10,396 nucleotides of DNA from Acidimicrobiaceae bacterium (GTDB taxonomy: Bacteria; Actinomycetota; Acidimicrobiia; Acidimicrobiales; Bog-793). Location: positions 1-10,396 of the forward strand of contig DAHUZG010000244.1 in the NCBI GenBank assembly GCA_027306715.1. The letters are read 5' to 3'. The notes beneath the pieces were generated by a model. It did not search any database, was not told the DNA's origin, and was given only the letters and a program-made list of their open reading frames with translations. Of the stretch, positions 1 through 7,245 are shown in pieces. Both the position numbers and the translations under genes were made by a program. The stretch's first letter is position 1. Each line of letters opens with the position of its first letter.

Positions 1-2
1 CG

Positions 3-200
3 CGTGTCACCCCGGCGCTCGAGCTCGCCGAGCTCGAGCGGCCGGATGCGCTTCTCAAGCGCGACTCGCTCGACAAGCGGGTCGCCGCCGAAGCGCTGCG
101 CCGCCCGCTCGATCCCTCGGCGCCGTTGTTCATCGACTTCGCCGAGCACCTCGCCGCCTACGAGGGCAGTGCGCGGGCGCCGGTGTGGCGCGGCCGGTAG
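3..200 (+). CDS. C-terminal fragment of an unrecognised protein (5' end outside window)
   Basis: An open frame enters from the left edge and ends at TAG 198-200, giving the last 65 residues of a protein. The codons are strongly G/C at the third position, which supports real coding. The fragment is charged and probably helical (many Glu, Arg, Leu), and contains a PLFIDFAEHLAAYEG stretch near the end. I do not recognise the family and assign no function. It lies on the same strand as dinG, 62 bp upstream of it, so the two could be co-transcribed, although a -10-like box lies between them. Confidence 0.6.
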   Translation, partial: RVTPALELAELERPDALLKRDSLDKRVAAEALRRPLDPSAPLFIDFAEHLAAYEGSARAPVWRGR

Positions 201-248
201 GGCCGCTGGGAGCGCGGCGAGGACCCGGGCGCGGGTACTGCGCCCCGG

Positions 249-254
249 TACGCT
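249..254 (+). promoter_or_regulatory. Possible -10 box for a leaderless dinG transcript
   Basis: TACGCT fits the actinobacterial TAnnnT -10 pattern and ends 8 nt before the ATG at 263. There is no Shine-Dalgarno in front of that ATG and no convincing -35. This spacing would place the transcription start at or next to the start codon. The small HTH gene (start at 7903) shows the same arrangement. This is inference from pattern only. Confidence 0.3.
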
Positions 255-262
255 CCGCACCG

Positions 263-2209
263 ATGAGCGAGTCGACTCCGGTCGCCGAGGCGCTGCGGCG
301 GGCGGTCGCCGGCTTGCCCGGCGGGGGGCAGGCGCGGGCCGGACAGCTCGAGATGGCACAGGCGGTGGCGCGGGCTTTCGCCGGCGGAGATCACCTCGCC
401 GTTCGCGCCGGGACCGGGACGGGCAAGTCGCTCGCCTACCTCGTCGCCGCTGTCCTGTCCGGCAAGAAGGTGCTCGTCGCCACGGCGACCAAGGCGTTGC
501 AGGACCAGCTGGCACAGAAGGATCTCCCCGGCCTCGATCGGCGCCTCGGCGTGCAGACGAGCTGGGCGGTGCTGAAGGGGCGCTCGAACTACCTCTGCCG
601 CCAGCGGCTCCGCGAGGCGGCAGCGGGCGCGCAGGGCCGTCTCGACGAGGACCCCGGCGCCGGCCCGCACGCCGAGCAGGCGCGGCGGATCGCTGCCTGG
701 GCCGAGGAGACGCTCACCGGCGACCGTGCCGAGCTGGCGTTCGAGCCCGACGCCCGCCTCTGGTCCTCCTTCAGCGTCACCGCTGACGAGTGCCCGGGCG
801 CCTCCCGCTGCCCCTCCGGCGGCGACTGCTTCGCCGAGCAGGCGCGTGCAGAGGCGGCCGAGGCCGATCTCGTCGTCGTCAACCTTCACCTTCTCGGCGC
901 GCACCTCGCCAGCACCGGTGCGGTCCTACCGCCCTTTGATGCGGCGGTGATCGACGAGGCCCACGACCTCGAGGACGTGCTGAGCTCGAGCCTCGGGGTC
1001 TCGGTCGGACCGCGCCAGCTGCGTGCCCTGGCGGCAAGCGCCCGCGCCGCGTTCGCCGCCGCCTCGCGACTCGACTCCGTCGCCGAGCAGGCGGTGGACG
1101 CCCTCTTCCAGATCGCCGACCGGCTCGAGAGCCTGCTCGCCGGACGTGGCGGCGAGCGCCTGCGCGACGGCCAGCTCGGTGAGCTCGGGGAGGCCGTCTC
1201 GCTCGCCGCTGTCCGCCTCGAGCGCTGCGAGCAGCTCGCCTCGCGTGCCGGCGAGCGGTCCTCCGGCGCCCAGAGCGGCGAGGACGCCGCCCAGCGGCTC
1301 GCCCGCAGCGTTCTGGCGCTCTCGCGCTGCCGCAGCGAGCTGACCCGCCTCGGCTCGATCGGCGAGGCGGAGGTCGCTTGGGTTGACGGCACCCCCCGCT
1401 GCTCGATCGAGATCGCCCCGATCGATGTCGCACCGGTTCTCGGTGAACGGCTCTTCGACAAGGTCAGCGTCGTGCTCACGAGCGCCACGCTGCCCCCGCG
1501 CCTCGCCGAGCGGCTCGGGGCGGACCCGCAGCGGACCGAGGTGCTCGACGTCGGAAGCCCGTTCGCCTACGAGGAGCTCGGCCTGCTCTACTGCGCCGCG
1601 CACCTGCCCGACCGCCGCCGTCCCGAGGCCGAGGAGGCGATCCACGCCGAGCTGGCCGAGCTGATCGAGGCCGCCGGGGGCCGGACGCTGGCGCTGTTCA
1701 CGAGCTGGCGGGCGATGTCACGGGCTGTCGAGGCGCTGCGCGCCCGGGTCGAGTGCCCGATCCATGTCCAGGGCGAGGGCGGCAAGTCGGCGCTCGTCGC
1801 CGCCTTCAGCGACGAGCCGGCAGCGTGCTTGTTCGCCACGATGGGCTTCTGGCAGGGCGTCGACGTCCCGGGACCGACGCTCTCGCTCGTCGTCATCGAC
1901 CGCATCCCCTTCCCGCGCCCCGACGAGCCGCTCACCTCGGCGCGGCGGGAGCTGGCTGGCCCGGCGGCGTTCCGCCTGGTCGACCTGCCGCGGGCGGCGA
2001 CCCTGCTCGCCCAGGGCGCCGGGCGCCTCGTGCGTGGCGAGGGCGACCGCGGTGTCGTCGCCGTGCTCGACTCGCGCCTCGCGACCGCCTCCTACCGCTG
2101 GGACCTGGTGAGGGCGCTCCCGCCGCTGGCGAGGACCAAGGACCGCGAGCGGACGCTCGCTTACCTGAGGCGCCTGCACGCCGAGGCGCTCGCGGCCGAG
2201 AGCATCTGA
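263..2209 (+). CDS. dinG: DinG-family ATP-dependent DNA helicase (XPD-like, Fe-S)
   Basis: A superfamily 2 helicase of 648 residues, expected to unwind 5'-tailed or structured DNA (R-loops, D-loops, G-quadruplexes) during repair and replication. Visible in order: a Q-motif-like segment around Q28; Walker A AGTGTGKS (49-56); four cysteines C112, C177, C183 and C189, spaced as in the XPD/DinG 4Fe-4S domain; DEAH box D231-H234; an LTSAT motif; and the QGAGRLVR motif VI (584-591) ending in the arginine-finger region. There is no N-terminal exonuclease domain, as is usual for actinobacterial and YoaA-like members. I chose ATG 263 because the upstream GTG at 185 overlaps the previous gene and would add a low-complexity leader. 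No Shine-Dalgarno is visible. The gene converges with era. DinG and YoaA cannot be separated from this sequence alone. Confidence 0.93.
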   Translation: MSESTPVAEALRRAVAGLPGGGQARAGQLEMAQAVARAFAGGDHLAVRAGTGTGKSLAYLVAAVLSGKKVLVATATKALQDQLAQKDLPGLDRRLGVQTSWAVLKGRSNYLCRQRLREAAAGAQGRLDEDPGAGPHAEQARRIAAWAEETLTGDRAELAFEPDARLWSSFSVTADECPGASRCPSGGDCFAEQARAEAAEADLVVVNLHLLGAHLASTGAVLPPFDAAVIDEAHDLEDVLSSSLGVSVGPRQLRALAASARAAFAAASRLDSVAEQAVDALFQIADRLESLLAGRGGERLRDGQLGELGEAVSLAAVRLERCEQLASRAGERSSGAQSGEDAAQRLARSVLALSRCRSELTRLGSIGEAEVAWVDGTPRCSIEIAPIDVAPVLGERLFDKVSVVLTSATLPPRLAERLGADPQRTEVLDVGSPFAYEELGLLYCAAHLPDRRRPEAEEAIHAELAELIEAAGGRTLALFTSWRAMSRAVEALRARVECPIHVQGEGGKSALVAAFSDEPAACLFATMGFWQGVDVPGPTLSLVVIDRIPFPRPDEPLTSARRELAGPAAFRLVDLPRAATLLAQGAGRLVRGEGDRGVVAVLDSRLATASYRWDLVRALPPLARTKDRERTLAYLRRLHAEALAAESI

Positions 2210-2211
2210 TC

Positions 2212-2273
2212 GGGCACGAACGGGAGCCGAGCTCGATCAACAGGCGAGAGCCGCCAGGTGCTCGGCCGTGCCC
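2212..2273. terminator. Bulged inverted repeat between convergent dinG and era
   Basis: Two 7-bp arm pairs stack in register: 2212-2218 with 2267-2273 (GGGCACG/CGTGCCC) and 2226-2232 with 2260-2266 (GCCGAGC/GCTCGGC). A 7-nt bulge lies on one side and the loop is 27 nt. The structure sits just after the dinG stop and before the era stop, where it could serve both transcripts. There is no T-tract on either side, so it is not a canonical intrinsic terminator. Confidence 0.35.
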
Positions 2274-2299
2274 ATCATCGCGATGTCGTCACCTCCCCG

Positions 2300-3256
2300 T
2301 CAGTAGCCGAGGCGCTCGATCATGTCCGGTCGCCGCTGCCAGTTCCGCTCCACCTTGACGACGAGGTCGAGGTAGCTGCCCGGCGGCAGCTCGGCCCGCA
2401 CTGCGGTGCCCGCCGCCTTCAGCACCGAGCCGCCGCGCCCGACCACGATGGCCTTCTGCGACTCGCGCTCGACGAGGATCTCGCAGCGGATGTAGGGGCC
2501 GTCCCAGTCGGTCACCCGGCAGGCGATCGAGTGCGGCAGCTCCTCCCGGGCGACGCGCAGCAGCTGCTCGCGGACGAGCTCGGCGATGAAGACGGCGTCG
2601 TCGCTGTCGCGGACCATGCCTTCGGGGTAGTAGCGGGGTCCCTCGGGGAGGTGGCCGAGGATCTCCTCGACGAGCTCCTCGACGCCTTCGCCGGTGCGCG
2701 CCGAGACCGGGAACAGCTCGGCGCCCTCGAGGCCGAGCGCGTCCGCGGCAGCGAGCTGCTCGAGGACCCGCGTCGGGCGGGCGCGGTCGATCTTGTTGAG
2801 AGCGACGATCGAGCTGCCCCGCAGGCGGTCGGCGACGAAACGGTCGCCGGTCCCGATCTCCGCGGTGGCATCGAGCACGAGCACCGAGACGTCGACATCC
2901 TCGAGGGCACCGCCGGCGGCCTCGTTGAGGCGGCGGCCGAGTGGTGATCGCGGCTTGTGGATGCCCGGTGTGTCGACGAGCACCAGCTGCAGCCCCGGCC
3001 GCTCCAAGACGCCGTGGACGCGGGTGCGCGTCGTGTTCGGGCTCGGAGCGGTGATGCTCACCTTCTCGCCGAGGATGGCGTTGACGAGGGTCGACTTGCC
3101 GACGTTCGGGCGCCCGACGAGGGCGACGAACCCGGAGCGGAACGCATCAACGTCGCCAAAGCCCTCGCCGCCGGAGAAGCCGTCGCCCCCGGAGCGGCCG
3201 CTGTCGCCGGAGCAGCTGCTGTCGCCCCCGGCGCCGGCGCCGGCGCCGCCGTCCAC
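2300..3256 (-). CDS. era: GTPase Era, 30S ribosomal subunit assembly factor
   Basis: Era binds the 3' end of 16S rRNA through its KH domain and assists 30S maturation. This protein has 318 residues. The G domain shows G1 GRPNVGKS (48-55), a switch I threonine cluster (T75-T78), G3 DTPG (95-98), G4 NKID (154-157) and G5 SAR (185-187). The KH domain carries the GRGG loop (273-276) within the conserved SQKAIVVGRGG context. The GTG at 3256 directly follows the corC stop and has a GGGAGG Shine-Dalgarno 5 nt upstream. There is no other plausible start before the G domain, so the first ~38 residues are a real Gly/Ser/Asp-rich extension that most Era proteins lack. It is the last gene of the phoH-ybeY-corC-era run, a common bacterial order. 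The assignment is secure; the role of the extension is unknown. Confidence 0.96.
   Translation of the reverse strand: MDGGAGAGAGGDSSCSGDSGRSGGDGFSGGEGFGDVDAFRSGFVALVGRPNVGKSTLVNAILGEKVSITAPSPNTTRTRVHGVLERPGLQLVLVDTPGIHKPRSPLGRRLNEAAGGALEDVDVSVLVLDATAEIGTGDRFVADRLRGSSIVALNKIDRARPTRVLEQLAAADALGLEGAELFPVSARTGEGVEELVEEILGHLPEGPRYYPEGMVRDSDDAVFIAELVREQLLRVAREELPHSIACRVTDWDGPYIRCEILVERESQKAIVVGRGGSVLKAAGTAVRAELPPGSYLDLVVKVERNWQRRPDMIERLGY
3158..3211 (-). repeat. Imperfect 18-bp tandem repeat coding the Era N-terminal extension
   Basis: Three consecutive hexapeptide units, SGDSGR, SGGDGF and SGGEGF (Era residues 16-33), are encoded by three related 18-nt blocks. They follow a GCCGGC-type run coding for alternating Gly and Ala. 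The array lies between the era start codon and the G domain. Confidence 0.6.
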
Positions 3257-4576
3257 TCAGGCCTCCCGGGCGCGCCCGAGCGACGCCGGCGTGCCGTCGG
3301 CGTCGGGCGCGGCGAGCCGTTCGATCCGCACCGTCCGCACCCGCCGACCCTGCACCCGTTCGGCGAGCAGGACGAGCTCGCCGACGCGCAGCCGATCTCC
3401 CTCGACCGGTACCTGCCCGCGCAGGTGCAGCAGCAGGCCGCCGATCGTGTCCCAGTCGTCGATCGGCAGCTCCGTCCCGAGCAGCTCATTGACCTCGTCG
3501 ACGGGCATCCGCGCCGCCACTCTCCAGCGGTTCTCGCCGAGCGGCTCGATCGTCGCCTCCTCGGTGTCGAACTCGTCGGCGATCTCGCCGACGAGCTCCT
3601 CGATGAGGTCCTCCAAGGTGACGATGCCGGCGGTGCCGCCGTACTCGTCGACGACGACGGCGAGGTGGTACTGCTCGCCCTGCATCTCGCGCAGCAGCGG
3701 AGCCACCCGCTTGGTCTCCGGCACGTAGTGGGCGAGCCGGCAGAGCCCCCCGACGGGGCTGCTCTCGCCGCTGGCGCGGACCGCCCGCATCAGGTCGCGG
3801 GTGTAGGCGATGCCGACGATGTCGTCGACGGTTCCGGAATACACCGGGATCCTGCTGAGCCCCGCCGTGATCGCCTTCTCGAGCACCTCGCCGGCCGGCG
3901 CCGAGGCCTCGACGGCGACGATGTCGGGACGTGGTGCCATGACCTCGCGCACGATCGTGTCGCCGAACTCGATGATCGAGGAGATGAGGTCGCGCTCCTC
4001 GTGCTCGATCACGTCCTCGGCGGCGGCGACGTCGGCGAGGGCGAGAAGCTCGGACTCGGTGACGTCAGGCAGGCGCCTGCCTCGGTGCGGCGTGACGAGC
4101 CTCGCCAGCCCGATCAGCATCGCCGAGACGAGCCGGATCGGCGGCAAGGCGACGAGGGTGGAGACGAGCGGAGCGGTGAGCAGGGCGGCACGGTCCGCCT
4201 CGCGCACCGCCCATTGCTTGGGCACGGCCTCGGCGAGCACGAAGATGAAGACGACCTCGAAGGCGAGCCCGACGACGACGCCGAGGGTGCCGAACAGCCG
4301 GTTGGCGACGAGGCCGACGAGGGTCGCCGAGACGAGCTGGCAGATGAGCACGAGCAGCAGCACCGGGGCGAGGAACTGTTGCTCGGGGTCCTCGACGAGG
4401 CGCAACAGCGACTTGGCGCCGCGCCGGCGCTGCTCCACGAGCGCTCGGGCGCGCGCCTTGGAGGTCCGCACGAGCCCCGTCTCGGCGAGGGCGAGCAGCG
4501 CCGAGACGGCGAGCAGGATGACGACGGCGGCGAGCAGCCCCCCATCGGTCGCCGAGAGCCCGCCCGCCGCCAGCAT
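3257..4576 (-). CDS. CNNM/CorC (HlyC) family membrane protein with DUF21, CBS pair and CorC_HlyC domains
   Basis: A 439-residue membrane protein of the family formerly called hemolysin-like. Several members handle Mg2+/Co2+ efflux or magnesium homeostasis. The N-terminal DUF21/CNNM part has hydrophobic segments at about 13-31, 69-91, 97-115 and 132-161. The conserved E-x-x-P-K element is at 116-120, within the VLAEAVPKQWA context. A CBS pair follows at roughly 210-340, opening with VREVMAPRPD and ending with VVVDEYGGTAGIVTLEDLIEE. The CorC_HlyC domain closes the protein, with the typical DDWDTIGGLLLHLRGQVP stretch. The ATG at 4576 shares one base with the ybeY stop (TGATG); longer in-frame starts only extend into ybeY. 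The stop abuts the era GTG. The substrate cannot be told from sequence. Confidence 0.9.
   Translation of the reverse strand: MLAAGGLSATDGGLLAAVVILLAVSALLALAETGLVRTSKARARALVEQRRRGAKSLLRLVEDPEQQFLAPVLLLVLICQLVSATLVGLVANRLFGTLGVVVGLAFEVVFIFVLAEAVPKQWAVREADRAALLTAPLVSTLVALPPIRLVSAMLIGLARLVTPHRGRRLPDVTESELLALADVAAAEDVIEHEERDLISSIIEFGDTIVREVMAPRPDIVAVEASAPAGEVLEKAITAGLSRIPVYSGTVDDIVGIAYTRDLMRAVRASGESSPVGGLCRLAHYVPETKRVAPLLREMQGEQYHLAVVVDEYGGTAGIVTLEDLIEELVGEIADEFDTEEATIEPLGENRWRVAARMPVDEVNELLGTELPIDDWDTIGGLLLHLRGQVPVEGDRLRVGELVLLAERVQGRRVRTVRIERLAAPDADGTPASLGRAREA
3262..3267 (-). promoter_or_regulatory. Shine-Dalgarno for era (decides the start)
   Basis: The minus strand reads GGGAGG, then 5 nt, then the GTG at 3256. 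It is the best ribosome-binding site in the window. It sits inside the last codons of corC and supports translation from the upstream GTG, which includes the repetitive N-terminal extension. Confidence 0.65.
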
Positions 4577-5109
4577 CACGACGACCCGCCGGGGTCCTCG
4601 TCGGGCCGGGCGCGGTGATGGGCGCTCAAGAGCTCCTGCTCGCGCGCCTGCATCGCCGCCTCCTCCTCCAACAGCTCGTGGTCCCTCCCGAGCAGATGGA
4701 GGATCCCGTGGACGAGGAGCAGGGCGAGCTCGTCGTCGTAGCTGCCGGCGTGGCGGGGCGCGTTGCGGTAGGCGACCTCGGGACAGATGACGACATCGCC
4801 GAGCAGGAGCGGCATCCCTTCCGGCTCGGGCGGCTCCCATCCCGGCCCGTTGCCGCCGCCGTCGGGCGAGCGCCCGGAGGGCAGCGGATCGTCCTCGATC
4901 GGGAACGCCAGCACGTCGGTAGGGCCGTCGTGGCCGAGGAAGTGCTCGGCGTGGGCGGTGATCGTCGCCTCGTCGACGAACAGCACCGACAGCTCGACGT
5001 CGCCCCGCACCTTCTCGTCCTCGAGCACGGCGCGTGCCAGCGCCGCCCAGCGCTCGCAGTCGACGGGGCGCTCGGACTGCTCGTCGGCGACGAACACCTC
5101 GATGGCCAC
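4576..5109 (-). CDS. ybeY: Endoribonuclease YbeY (rRNA maturation factor)
   Basis: A single-domain zinc metallo-endoribonuclease of 177 residues, involved in 16S rRNA 3'-end maturation and 70S ribosome quality control. The metal site HGILHLLGRDH is intact, with H134, H138 and H144. The family blocks GPTDVLAFP (62-70) and LGDVVICPE (103-111) are present. Between them lies a Pro/Gly-rich insertion (about 73-100), which I believe is common in actinobacterial YbeY, although I could not check this. Translation starts at GTG 5109, 8 bp after phoH stops. No clear Shine-Dalgarno is visible, so coupling to phoH is likely. The TGA overlaps the ATG of corC by one base. YbeY next to PhoH and Era is a well-known arrangement and makes the call very safe. 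Confidence 0.95.
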   Translation of the reverse strand: MAIEVFVADEQSERPVDCERWAALARAVLEDEKVRGDVELSVLFVDEATITAHAEHFLGHDGPTDVLAFPIEDDPLPSGRSPDGGGNGPGWEPPEPEGMPLLLGDVVICPEVAYRNAPRHAGSYDDELALLLVHGILHLLGRDHELLEEEAAMQAREQELLSAHHRARPDEDPGGSS

Positions 5110-5117
5110 GGCGCCGC

Positions 5118-6083
5118 TCAGCCGGCGTGCCCGCCGCTGGCGCGGGCAGCCCGGTCGTAGGCGCTGACGATGTCGCGTACGATCCGGGCGCGGACGACGT
5201 CGGACTGGTCGAGATGAACGAAGCTGAGACCCTCGATCCCTTCGAGGATCTTGTCGAGCCCGACGAGGCCGGAACGTCCGCCCGATACGTCGATCTGGGT
5301 GACGTCGCCGGTGACGACCGCCTTGGTGCCGAAGCCGATGCGGGTGAGGAACATCTTCATCTGCTCGGGCGTGGTGTTCTGCGCCTCGTCGAGGATGACG
5401 AAGCTCTGGTTGAGGCTGCGGCCGCGCATGAACGCCAGCGGTGCCACCTCGATCGTGCCGCGCTCGAGCAGCCGCTGGGTGCCTTCCGGCTCGAGCAGGT
5501 CGTAGAGGGCGTCGTAGAGCGGGCGCAGGTAGGGGTCGACCTTGGCCATCAAGTCGCCGGGAAGGAAGCCGAGCCGCTCGCCGGCCTCGACCGCCGGGCG
5601 GGCGAGGATGATCCGGTTGACCTGCTTGGCCTGTAGCGCCTGCACGGCGTGGGCGACGGCGAGGTAGGACTTGCCGGTCCCGGCCGGCCCGATGCCGAAG
5701 GTGATCGTGCTCGAGGCGATGGCGTCGACGTAGCGACGCTGGCCGGCCGTCTTCGGGCGCACCGGTCGCCCCTTCGAGCTGCGCAGCACCTCGGCGTCGA
5801 GCACCTCGGAGGGCCGCAGGTCTGCCCGAACCATCTCGATCGCCCGGCCCACGTGGTGCTCGTCGAGGCCGTGCCCGCTCTCGAGGAGGGCGACGAGCTC
5901 GTCGAAGACGCGGGCGACCTCGCTGCCGGCAGGGCCGTCGATGGTGATCTCGTTGCCGCGCACGTGGATCGAGGTGTCGGGGAAGGCCTGCTCGACGAGC
6001 AGCAGGTGCTCGTCGCGCTGGCCGAGCAGGCCGACCATGAGGTCGTTGCCCGGCACGAGGATCTTGACCTGGGTCGTGGTCAC
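5118..6083 (-). CDS. phoH: PhoH-family ATPase (PhoH-like/PhoL)
   Basis: A 321-residue P-loop ATPase of the PhoH/YbeZ group, linked to RNA metabolism and ribosome maturation and usually encoded next to ybeY. Walker A is GPAGTGKS (132-139). Walker B is FVILDEAQNT, with D232-E233, followed by the conserved LTRIGFGTKAVVTGDVTQID stretch. The family segment around ERLGFLPGDL (169-178) is also present. The N-terminal ~100 residues form the short domain usual in YbeZ-type proteins. The start is GTG 6083, with no Shine-Dalgarno. A TAGCGT box lies 10 nt upstream and may give a near-leaderless transcript. The upstream lipoprotein frame, if read through its amber stop, would end in a GTGA overlap with this start. 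The symbol follows common annotation; ybeZ or phoL are alternatives. Confidence 0.94.
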   Translation of the reverse strand: MTTTQVKILVPGNDLMVGLLGQRDEHLLLVEQAFPDTSIHVRGNEITIDGPAGSEVARVFDELVALLESGHGLDEHHVGRAIEMVRADLRPSEVLDAEVLRSSKGRPVRPKTAGQRRYVDAIASSTITFGIGPAGTGKSYLAVAHAVQALQAKQVNRIILARPAVEAGERLGFLPGDLMAKVDPYLRPLYDALYDLLEPEGTQRLLERGTIEVAPLAFMRGRSLNQSFVILDEAQNTTPEQMKMFLTRIGFGTKAVVTGDVTQIDVSGGRSGLVGLDKILEGIEGLSFVHLDQSDVVRARIVRDIVSAYDRAARASGGHAG

Positions 6084-6093
6084 GTCTGCGAGG

Positions 6094-6099
6094 ACGCTA
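6094..6099 (-). promoter_or_regulatory. Possible -10 box upstream of phoH
   Basis: TAGCGT on the minus strand matches TAnnnT and ends 10 nt before the phoH GTG. No -35 is evident. It may mark an internal promoter within the operon. The call rests on position and on the lack of a ribosome-binding site. Confidence 0.25.
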
Positions 6100-6130
6100 C
6101 CAGGGGGCGCTCGCGCTCCGGTGCGTCAGC

Positions 6131-6175
6131 CGCCGGCTGTGCCGCCGCCGGCTATCCCGCTGCCGGCTGTCCCGC
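6131..6175 (-). repeat. Three 15-bp tandem repeats across the lipoprotein stop codon
   Basis: Three adjacent 15-bp units on the minus strand (6161-6175, 6146-6160, 6131-6145) share the plan GCG GSA xAG CCG GCR. The middle codon is CAG in the first and third units and TAG in the second, where it is the annotated stop of the lipoprotein gene. A single C-to-T change explains the difference. Confidence 0.7.
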
Positions 6176-7240
6176 TGTGGTTGTGCCCCCGCCCCCGCCG
6201 GTTGTGTCGCCGGCTGAGCCGGCACCGCCGAGAGCCGCCCCGGCGACGGCGAGGAGGCCGGCAACCTCGGCCGCAGGAACGGCGACGGCGCCGGCCGGCG
6301 CCGCCACCCGCGCCGGCCGGTGGGTGACCTGGACGTCGAGGTCGGCGCTGGCTGCCTGGGCGACGAGATGGACCGTCGCCGAGGTCAGCGTGCCGCCAGC
6401 GTCGAGGCGGTAGACGGCGCGGTAGCTGGCCGGGATCGACCCCGCCGAGGAGGGCAGCTGCGGCTCGCCGATCGCACCGAAGAGCCTGTCGAGGTACGGC
6501 AGCGCGGCGACGACGACGCTGTGCAGGTTGCCGTCGACAGAGACGAGGACGCCCCCGCCGGCGGCCGGCAGGGCCCTCGAGGTCCTGCCACCGGAGAAGG
6601 CCCCGAGCAGCTCGGTCTCGATCTGCTGGGCGATGCTCGGGTGGCCGGCGCTGCTGTCACCTGCCGGCAGCTGCTCGGGCAGCTCGAACCACCGCCCGCC
6701 GAAGGCCGCCTCGACCTTGGCGATCTCCTGCTCGACCGCCGGGGAAAGGCTCAGCCCGAGCTCGCCGAGGTGGGTGAGGTCGAGCCGGAGGTAGAGGTGC
6801 CGTGTCGCTTCGATCACCTGCAGCAGCGGGAAAGTCCCTGCGGACAGCTCCACCTCGGCAGAGGCGGCGGGCCCCGTCGGCGCCGTCGAGAGCAAAGAGC
6901 GTGACCCCGAGCTCGCCACGACCGAGAGCGAGAGCTGTGAGACAGCCGTGGTCGCCGTGCCGAGGACGGCGTGGGAGACGGCGGCGCGCAGCTCGGTGGC
7001 CGGCGAGCCGGTGAGCGAGGTGAGGGCGTCGGCGGTGAGCCGTCGCGGGCTCTCGGTGGCGAGCGCCGCCTTCTTCAGGGAGGTCGCCGGTGCCCTCGGG
7101 CCCGGCGACGCAGAGCTTCCGCCGCATGCCGCTGCGGCGAGGGCCACGGCGACGAGAGCCGCCGGCAGGGCGACGAGCCCGCCCCGCCGGGTGCCACGGC
7201 GTGGTCGGTGTGCGGATCGGGCGGGCCGGCGCAAGCGCAA
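6152..7240 (-). CDS. Putative secreted lipoprotein, LppX/DUF6612-like fold possible
   Basis: A 362-residue protein with an arginine-rich N-terminus, a hydrophobic stretch (22-38) and a lipobox-like AAAAC ending at C39, then Gly/Ser/Pro linker sequence. It is probably a lipid-anchored exported protein. The body (about 60-320) is rich in alternating polar and hydrophobic residues, such as HLYLRLDL and YRAVYRLDAGGTLTSA. This resembles the beta-rich sandwich of LppX/LprG- or DUF6612-type lipoproteins; that is resemblance by eye, not a family match. The tail is low complexity (Gly, Thr, Ala). TTG 7240 is the best start available (TTG 7234 is the alternative), 5 bp after the HIT gene stop, with no Shine-Dalgarno. 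The amber stop at 6152-6154 falls inside a pentapeptide repeat, and the next in-frame stop, 23 codons on, overlaps the phoH start. The function is unknown. Confidence 0.72.
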   Translation of the reverse strand: MRLRRPARSAHRPRRGTRRGGLVALPAALVAVALAAAACGGSSASPGPRAPATSLKKAALATESPRRLTADALTSLTGSPATELRAAVSHAVLGTATTAVSQLSLSVVASSGSRSLLSTAPTGPAASAEVELSAGTFPLLQVIEATRHLYLRLDLTHLGELGLSLSPAVEQEIAKVEAAFGGRWFELPEQLPAGDSSAGHPSIAQQIETELLGAFSGGRTSRALPAAGGGVLVSVDGNLHSVVVAALPYLDRLFGAIGEPQLPSSAGSIPASYRAVYRLDAGGTLTSATVHLVAQAASADLDVQVTHRPARVAAPAGAVAVPAAEVAGLLAVAGAALGGAGSAGDTTGGGGGTTTAGQPAAG

Positions 7241-7245
7241 CGAGA

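Noticed and set aside
3229..3252. GCCGGC-type microsatellite considered as an independent repeat element
   Set aside because: It is in frame and simply codes the Gly-Ala part of the Era extension, so it is covered under that finding.
2957..4618. Long open frame on the plus strand opposite corC and era
   Set aside because: It is an antisense shadow produced by GC-rich codon bias. Its translation is acidic low-complexity sequence with no family features, while the minus strand codes clear Era and CorC domains.
4577..4840. Upstream in-frame extension of the CorC protein by 88 residues
   Set aside because: The extension is Arg/Pro/Ala-rich, lies wholly within ybeY in another frame, and the ATG at 4576 overlapping the ybeY stop is the natural start.
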